Assembly (NCBI GenBank): GCA_963422745.1
Contig: OY730477.1
Coordinates: 2,976,001-3,040,000 of the forward strand
Direction: 5' to 3'
Origin: G963422745 sp963422745
GTDB lineage: Bacteria; Actinomycetota; Acidimicrobiia; Acidimicrobiales; Aldehydirespiratoraceae
DNA: 64,000 nucleotides
Under the pieces are notes generated by a model. The model worked only from the letters and a program-made list of their open reading frames with translations. It was not told where the DNA came from and did not search any database. This document shows, piece by piece, positions 58,614 to 64,000 of this stretch; within the stretch, counting starts at the first letter, position 1, and the number at the start of each line of letters is the position of its first letter. The position numbers and the translations under genes were made by a program.

Positions 58614-60797
58614 GTGGCTCAAGCACGGTCTGAACTCTCCGAGGATGCCAAAGAAAAGCCGTCGGAGATGACCAACGCCTACGCAGACGGCCGCGTAACC
58701 GTCATATTCACACCAGCAGGCATTGAGACACGCATCGAAACAGGAACCACGATCCTGGACGCGGCCCGAGCCTTCGGCGTCGACCTCGACTCAACGTGTG
58801 GAGGTCGTGGTTTGTGCGGGCGCTGCCAAGTGAAGCCGTCGTTCGGTGAGTTCGCCAAGTGGCGTATCCGCTCCGACGCAGCTGCTGTTGGCGAATGGAC
58901 CGGCACCGAAGAGACCTACGCGGGTCGTCGTCGCATCGCGGATGGGTTGCGGCTGGGTTGTCAGGCGAAGATTCTTGGTGATCTGGTAGTGGACGTGCCT
59001 GCCGCGTCGCAGGTCCATCGCCCGGTGGTACGCAAGACAATCGACCTGCCGGGTCTGACGATCGATCCGCTGATCACCGCCCATTACGTGCAACTTCGAG
59101 ATCCTGCGCTCGGCGACGAATCCAGCGAAGCCGAACTGCTCGCCGAGGCTTTGAGTTCGGACTGGGGAATCGACGAAGCCACGGTTGCGCCTCTGGTGCT
59201 GCCTCAATTGCACACCGCGATCGTTGCGGGACGACGCTGTGTCACCGCGGTGGTGCATACCGACGGAATGGTCATTGACATTAGACCCGGATTCGACGAG
59301 GCGCTTTACGGCGTGGCGATCGACGTAGGTTCCACAACTATCGCTGGCTACTTGGTGGATCTAGCCGACGGGGAACTGCTGGCCAGCGGCGGAGCTATGA
59401 ATCCCCAGATCCGATTCGGCGAGGATCTCATGAGCCGCGTCTCCTACGTCATGATGAATCCTGGCGGTGAGACGGAACTCACCGCGGCGGTGCGCAGCGC
59501 CATTGACGACCTGATTGACCAACTAATCGACCTCTTGATGCACAGCCTTACCCAGAAATCAGCTACCGGTGCTGTGATCGTCGATCGGGCTACGATCCGC
59601 CGCCAGATCGTAGACGTGGTGTTTGTCGGCAACCCGGTAATGCACCATCTGTTGCTCGGAATTAATCCCAGCGCCCTCGGATCGGCACCATTCACCCTCA
59701 CGATCTCAGCACCGGTGAACACCGTAGCGCGAGAACTGGGCCTTGAACTGCCCGTGGCCCGCGCCCATATCGGTCCCTGCATTGCTGGCCATGTTGGTGC
59801 CGATGCGGCCGCTGCCATGCTCAACGAGAGCACCCATCGCAGCCATGAACCCCAACTCATGGTGGACGTCGGCACCAACGCCGAGATCGTGCTTGGCACC
59901 GCCGAAGGCACCTTCGCGGCGTCTTCACCGACGGGCCCGGCCTTTGAGGGCGCCCAGATCTCCTGTGGGGTGCGTGCCGCCGCGGGCGCTGTTGAACGCA
60001 TCCGGATCAACCGTGACACGCTCGAGGTTCGCTTCAAGGTGATCGGTGTCAACAGCTGGAGCGATGATCCCGAATTCGCCAAGGCCACCGCCCAACTTGA
60101 CATTCCCGGACTGTGCGGGTCGGCGATCATTGAGATCGTCGGCGAGATGTTCCTAGCGGGAATCTGTGACCGAAACGGGGTGGTGCAAGGCTCGACGGCC
60201 ACCCGAACATGGCGTTTGCAGCCCGACGGTCGGGCCTTCAAGTTCGTCATTCGCGCCGCGTCGGACCAGCAGATTGAACTGGCTGTCACCCAAAACGACA
60301 TCCGCCAGATCCAGTTGGCGAGCGCGGCGCTTCGGGCGGGTATCGATCTGCTGATGGAACATGCTGGCGTGTCCGAGGTGCGCGATATCCGCCTCGCCGG
60401 TGCTTTCGGTGCCCACATCGACCCTGTCTACGCCTTGGTGCTGGGACTCATCCCGGACTGTCCGGTGTCGGGAGTGCGTGCGGTGGGCAACAGTTCGGGT
60501 GCAGGAGCGGTTCGTATGTTGTTGTCGGCAGCTCAGCGAGCCGAGATTTCGCATGCCGTGACCGCTGTTGAAAAGATCGAGACCGCTACCGAATCACGGT
60601 TTCAGGAGTTGTTCGTTGCAGCCATGGCTTTTCCACACGCCACTGCAAAGAGCCCTCACCTCGAAAAAGTGATGAAGTTGCCCTCATCGCAGGGCGATTT
60701 ATTGTCGCGTCGACGCCGACGGAGCAGGCGTGCAAATACCAGGGGGGAATCCAACATGGTCGAATCGACCGGAACGAACAAGGAAGCGCCGACGTGA
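58614..60797 (+). CDS. corrinoid-protein reductive activator (RACE, ASKHA domain with 2Fe-2S ferredoxin)
   Basis: 727 residues from GTG 58614. A plant-type ferredoxin domain with cysteines 62, 68, 71 and 116 (STCGGRGLCGRCQ; RLGCQAK) is followed by a linker and the actin-like ATP-binding DUF4445 domain (AIDVGSTTIAGYLVDL, VFVGNPVMHHLLLGI, MVDVGTNAEIVLG, LAGAFGAHIDP). Such proteins reduce inactive cob(II)alamin with ATP hydrolysis. The order with corrinoid protein and MttB homologue strongly supports this role. Iron-sulfur assembly would be needed. Confidence 0.93.
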   Translation: MAQARSELSEDAKEKPSEMTNAYADGRVTVIFTPAGIETRIETGTTILDAARAFGVDLDSTCGGRGLCGRCQVKPSFGEFAKWRIRSDAAAVGEWTGTEETYAGRRRIADGLRLGCQAKILGDLVVDVPAASQVHRPVVRKTIDLPGLTIDPLITAHYVQLRDPALGDESSEAELLAEALSSDWGIDEATVAPLVLPQLHTAIVAGRRCVTAVVHTDGMVIDIRPGFDEALYGVAIDVGSTTIAGYLVDLADGELLASGGAMNPQIRFGEDLMSRVSYVMMNPGGETELTAAVRSAIDDLIDQLIDLLMHSLTQKSATGAVIVDRATIRRQIVDVVFVGNPVMHHLLLGINPSALGSAPFTLTISAPVNTVARELGLELPVARAHIGPCIAGHVGADAAAAMLNESTHRSHEPQLMVDVGTNAEIVLGTAEGTFAASSPTGPAFEGAQISCGVRAAAGAVERIRINRDTLEVRFKVIGVNSWSDDPEFAKATAQLDIPGLCGSAIIEIVGEMFLAGICDRNGVVQGSTATRTWRLQPDGRAFKFVIRAASDQQIELAVTQNDIRQIQLASAALRAGIDLLMEHAGVSEVRDIRLAGAFGAHIDPVYALVLGLIPDCPVSGVRAVGNSSGAGAVRMLLSAAQRAEISHAVTAVEKIETATESRFQELFVAAMAFPHATAKSPHLEKVMKLPSSQGDLLSRRRRRSRRANTRGESNMVESTGTNKEAPT

Positions 60798-62347
60798 CCG
60801 GGTCGGCTACGTCGGCTCGCGCTACCGGCCGACGTGGAGGAGGCCGTGCTGGTAGACGGGCATCCAGAGCCGCCGCCACGCAGGCGACCCTGCCCTACCT
60901 CGAACGCAAACTGCAACCTGTTGAGGTGCTCGACGAGCAGGGCCTGGCCCAAATCGAGAACAACGCCGAGACGATCCTTTCCGAGGTCGGTATCGCCTTT
61001 CAAGACTTCCCTGAGGCGCTTGATGTGTTCCGTGAAGCGGGAGCCCAGATCTCCGGCGATGTCGTGCACTTCCCCAAGCAGATGTGTCGCGAGATCGTGC
61101 AGCGCAACGCTCCGAGGTCTTTCGTTCAGCACGCCCGCAATCCCAAACGCAGCGTCAGGATCGGCGACAACACCACCGTGTTCGCCCCAAATTACGGGTC
61201 GCCGTTCGTGATGGATCTCGACCGGGGACGCCGCTACGCCACGCTGGAGGACTTTCGCAATGTGGTGAAGCTCGTCTACGGGCTGGCGCACCTGCATCAC
61301 AGTGGTGGCACCGTCTGCGAACCTGTTGACGTGGCGGTTAACAAGCGCCACCTGGACATGGTGTATTCCCACATCCGCTACAGCGACAAGCCCTATATGG
61401 GTTCGGTAACTGCACCGGAGCGAGCCGCTGACTCGATAGAACTCAGCCGGATCGCCTTCGGCGGCGAGTTGGCGGACCGAACTGTGATGACTTCGCTGAT
61501 CAACGCCTCATCACCGCTGCGCTGGGACGCCACCATGCTCGGCGCTGCTACCGAATACGCCCGCTCTAACCAGGCCGCCATAATCTCACCGTTCATACTG
61601 GCCGGGGCCATGTCGCCGGTCACAGTGGCTGGGCTGTGCGCGCAGGCTCTCGCAGAAGCACTGTCAGGCATGGCTTACTACCAACTCGTGAGACCCGGAG
61701 CCCCGGTCATTTTCGGCACGTTTGCGTCGTCGATGTCGATGGCAACCGGGGCGCCCACCTTCGGCACCCCCGAAGCTGGCTTGGCAATTTATGTGATGGC
61801 GGGGTTGGCTCGGCGGACTGGTGTCCCGTTTCGTTCGGGCGGACAGTTCACCTCGTCTAAGTATCCCGACGCCCAAGCGGCCTATGAGTCAGCGGCGACG
61901 CTGTTACCCACCGTGGCGGCCGGGGTGAACTTCGTTCTGCACGCCGCGGGATGGCAGGAAGGCGGCTTGGCGCTCGGCTATGAGAAGTTGATTATGGACG
62001 CCGACCAGCTCGGCATGATGGAGGTCTACGCTCGAGGTATCGACCTGAGTGAAAACGGCCAGGCGATGGAGGCCTTCCGGACCAATCCGCACGGAGAGCA
62101 CTTCTTGGGCAACGCACACACGCTGGCTAACTTCGAATCTGCCTTCTATCGCTCGTCGATAGCAGACAACAACAGCTTTGAGCAGTGGTCCGAGGAAGGT
62201 TCGTTAACGGCGGCGCAGCGGGCAAATACGCAATGGAAGCAGATGCTGCGCGATTACGAGACCCCCGAACTCGACGAAGCTATTGACCTTGAGCTTCGTG
62301 ACTACATCGCCCGCCGCAAGTCCGAGATGCCAGACGCTGCATACTGA
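60794..62347 (+). CDS. MttB-superfamily methylamine methyltransferase without pyrrolysine, MtgB-like
   Basis: 517 residues from GTG 60794 overlapping the activator stop. Typical stretches are YGSPFVMDLDRGRRYATLED, GTVCEPVDVAVNKRHLDM, ASSMSMATGAPTFGTPEAGL and EGGLALGYEKLIMDADQLGM. True trimethylamine methyltransferases contain an in-frame amber codon for pyrrolysine near the middle; none is present here. The non-pyrrolysine clade includes MtgB, which demethylates glycine betaine, so a quaternary amine such as betaine is the likely substrate. The methyl group would go to the corrinoid protein at 55882. Confidence 0.9.
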   Translation: MTGSATSARATGRRGGGRAGRRASRAAATQATLPYLERKLQPVEVLDEQGLAQIENNAETILSEVGIAFQDFPEALDVFREAGAQISGDVVHFPKQMCREIVQRNAPRSFVQHARNPKRSVRIGDNTTVFAPNYGSPFVMDLDRGRRYATLEDFRNVVKLVYGLAHLHHSGGTVCEPVDVAVNKRHLDMVYSHIRYSDKPYMGSVTAPERAADSIELSRIAFGGELADRTVMTSLINASSPLRWDATMLGAATEYARSNQAAIISPFILAGAMSPVTVAGLCAQALAEALSGMAYYQLVRPGAPVIFGTFASSMSMATGAPTFGTPEAGLAIYVMAGLARRTGVPFRSGGQFTSSKYPDAQAAYESAATLLPTVAAGVNFVLHAAGWQEGGLALGYEKLIMDADQLGMMEVYARGIDLSENGQAMEAFRTNPHGEHFLGNAHTLANFESAFYRSSIADNNSFEQWSEEGSLTAAQRANTQWKQMLRDYETPELDEAIDLELRDYIARRKSEMPDAAY

Positions 62348-62645
62348 GCGAACCGCGACCCTTCCGATCAGTGCCAGCTCGTGACGCCAAGTCTGTATCG
62401 GTCTTCATTGCGGGCGAACCGCGACTTTTCCGATCAGTGCCAGCTCGTGACGCCAAGTCTGTATCGGTCTTCATTGCGGGCGAACCCGACCCATCCGATC
62501 AGTGCCAGCTCGTGACGCCAAGTCTCTTTCGGTCTTCATACCAGGCGAACCACGACCCTTCCGATCAGTGCCAGCTCGTGACGCCAAGTCTGTATCGGTC
62601 TTCATGTCGGGCGAACCGCGACTTTTCCGATCAGTGCCAACTCGT
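62348..62645. repeat. 62-bp tandem repeat array
   Basis: Five copies of CCGATCAGTGCCAGCTCGTG, ACGCCAAGTCTGTATCGGTC, TTCATTGCGGGCGAACCGCG. It lies between convergent genes. The acyl-CoA dehydrogenase stop (GTGACTCACGCGATGG) falls at its right edge. No gene is present. Confidence 0.93.
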
Positions 62646-62648
62646 GAC

Positions 62649-63821
62649 TCACGCGATGGGCGACACCGGCGGGCGCGGTAGACCCAACACCCGCTCGCCG
62701 ATCACGTTGCGTTGGATCTGGTTGGAGCCGCCGTAGATGGTGTGGGCTCTGCCATACAGAAACGTGCGTTGCCAGCGACCGTCGAGCATCGCCTCGCTAC
62801 CAAGCACCTCGGTAGCGAGTTCTCCGAGTCGACGATGCCAGCCCGCCCAGAAGAGCTTGCCGATCGAGGCCTCAGGACCGGGCACCCCGTGCTGGGTCAA
62901 AGCGGTGAGCATCCGCAGCTGGTTGTATCGCAGGACCTCAAGGCGAATGTAGGCGTCGGTCAGCCGGTCTCGCAGCACAGGGTCGGTAGTTCGCCGTTCG
63001 GCAGCGGCAGTGGAAACAAGGTCGTCAAATTCCTGACGGAAGCTCATCTGCTGCCCAAGCGTCGAAGCACCCCGTTCGAAGGCAAGGGTGCCCATCGCCA
63101 CCGTCCACCCCGACCCCACAGCTCCCACCACAAGGTCTGCGTCGGTGACGGCGTCGGTGAAGAAAGTCTCATTGAACTCCACACTGCCGGTGATCTGGCG
63201 AATCGGGCGCAACTCAATACCGGGTTGATCCATCGGTACCAGCAGATACGAAAGCCCATGGTGGCGCTGCGAACCCGCCTCAGTGCGGGCCACGACAAAG
63301 ATCCAGTCGGCGAACTGTGCCAGCGACGTCCAGGTCTTTTGTCCGTTGATGATCCAGCGATCACCGTCGAGTTCGGCTTTGGTCTTGACGTTTGCCAGAT
63401 CGGATCCGGCGTCGGGCTCGGAGTACCCCTGGCACCACAGCTGTTCGCCGGACAGGATTCCGGGGATGAATCGTCGCTGTTGGGCGTCGCTACCGAAGGT
63501 CATAAGGGTCGGGCCAGCGAGTGTGACACCCATATTGGGGATCCGGCCCGGTGCCCGAGCCTCAACGTAGGTGAGATGAAAAACAACCTGTTCGGCAAGC
63601 GTGCATTCCCGTCCCCCTACCGATGCGGGAAAGTCAATTCCCAGCCATCCGCCCTCACCAAGTTCGCGCTCCCAGGCGATCTGAACCTGCGGATCAATGT
63701 CGGTTTGTCCGGTAAGACCTTTTCCCCGGTAGGCACCGAACTCTCCTGTTAGGTGCTCCTCAAGCCAGGTGCGGACCTCGTCTCGAAAGTCCCGGAGTGC
63801 GGGATCCAAACCAAAGTCCAT
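62649..63821 (-). CDS. acyl-CoA dehydrogenase
   Basis: 390 residues from ATG 63821. LWCQGYSEPDAGSDLANVKTKA, WIINGQKTWTSLAQFADW and the C-terminal IYGGSNQIQRNVIGERVLGLPR show the FAD-dependent family. In the position of the usual C-terminal catalytic glutamate the sequence has Gly (YGGS), as in several mycobacterial FadE enzymes whose base lies elsewhere, so the substrate may be unusual (branched or steroid-like). Electrons would go to EtfAB encoded at 27172-28933. It is divergent from an AMP-dependent ligase gene. Confidence 0.92.
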   Translation of the reverse strand: MDFGLDPALRDFRDEVRTWLEEHLTGEFGAYRGKGLTGQTDIDPQVQIAWERELGEGGWLGIDFPASVGGRECTLAEQVVFHLTYVEARAPGRIPNMGVTLAGPTLMTFGSDAQQRRFIPGILSGEQLWCQGYSEPDAGSDLANVKTKAELDGDRWIINGQKTWTSLAQFADWIFVVARTEAGSQRHHGLSYLLVPMDQPGIELRPIRQITGSVEFNETFFTDAVTDADLVVGAVGSGWTVAMGTLAFERGASTLGQQMSFRQEFDDLVSTAAAERRTTDPVLRDRLTDAYIRLEVLRYNQLRMLTALTQHGVPGPEASIGKLFWAGWHRRLGELATEVLGSEAMLDGRWQRTFLYGRAHTIYGGSNQIQRNVIGERVLGLPRPPVSPIA

Positions 63822-63857
63822 GTTGGGCGATGGTAACAACGGTGTCAGACTCCGCCC

Positions 63858-64000
63858 ATGTTGACCCGGGTTAGTCGGCGGGCCGCAAAGGAGTTCGCAG
63901 ACACCATCGCGTTTGTGGCCGCAGGCGGCTGGACCATCACCTACGCCGAACTTGACCGCGCCGCGGACGAGGCCGCTGCCGGGCTGGCCACCCGGGGGTT
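63858..64000 (+). CDS. AMP-dependent acyl-CoA synthetase, 5' end
   Basis: The first 47 codons before the window ends read MLTRVSRRAAKEFADTIAFV, then ITYAELDRAADEAAAGL. The pattern W-T-I-T-Y-A-E-L-D-R-A is the N-terminus of ANL-superfamily ligases. It is divergent to the acyl-CoA dehydrogenase, a normal pairing in fatty or aromatic acid catabolism. Confidence 0.85.
   Translation, partial: MLTRVSRRAAKEFADTIAFVAAGGWTITYAELDRAADEAAAGLATRG

Noticed and set aside
60794..62347. Pyrrolysine in the MttB homologue
   Set aside because: The frame has no in-frame TAG; the gene belongs to the non-pyrrolysine clade.

Overview
The window looks like a chromosomal segment of a high-GC actinobacterium, most plausibly of the class Acidimicrobiia. 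This is inferred from gene content. WhiB, a PdtaS-type sensor kinase, DUF3107, DUF3090 and an SCO1664-type protein are actinobacterial hallmarks. A complete System I (Ccm) cytochrome c maturation set and a MttB-type corrinoid methyltransferase cluster are unusual for the better-known actinobacterial orders. No phage or intact insertion sequence was seen, and there is one tRNA gene (Arg, anticodon CCG).

Layout. 1-607 is the start of a secreted protein with a homopolymer frameshift. 1114-4033 holds rpiB, an uncharacterised acidic protein and glpX. 4365-20167 is a long minus-strand block, transcribed in the order argS-lysA-hom-thrC, rho-rpmE2, then atpZ-atpI-atpB-E-F-H-A-G-D-C. 20232-22548 has tRNA-Arg, an FrhB-like flavoprotein and a DsbA/Rv2466c-type protein whose first active-site cysteine codon is an in-frame TGA followed by a SECIS-like hairpin. 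22862-28933 holds a lipoprotein, udgB, the phosphatase/DUF3090/SCO1664 trio and etfA-etfB. 29115-35857 has a diacylglycerol kinase, a GDPD, whiB, pdtaS, DUF3107, mrp, a SufR-like regulator and sixA. 36377-45980 is a YceI/cytochrome c/copper monooxygenase fusion followed by ccmH/I-G-F-E-D-C-B-A. 46075-52214 contains envelope, sugar and repair genes. 52391-55282 is leuS. 55809-62347 is a corrinoid-dependent methyltransferase operon. The right edge has an acyl-CoA dehydrogenase and the first codons of an AMP-dependent ligase.

The outstanding features are two. (1) A probable selenoprotein has its N-terminus hidden by UGA. (2) More than twenty gene junctions carry tandem duplications seeded from the last codons, first codons or whole junction of the neighbouring genes. 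At three operon junctions (atpZ/atpI, ccmF/ccmG, methyltransferase/reductive activator) the duplicated junction has created an extra small ORF that carries the start of the downstream gene and overlaps its neighbours, so stop/start coupling is kept. At atpC and thrC the duplicated C-terminal codons are in frame behind the stop (99 and 111 bp units).

Functionally the window combines ATP synthesis, aspartate-family amino acid synthesis, c-type cytochrome assembly, electron-transfer flavoprotein and fatty-acid-type oxidation. It also has an apparent route from methylated amines (probably glycine betaine) to methyl-tetrahydrofolate. rho carries a single-base frameshift, and together with the poly-C tract this leaves open a few sequencing indels.
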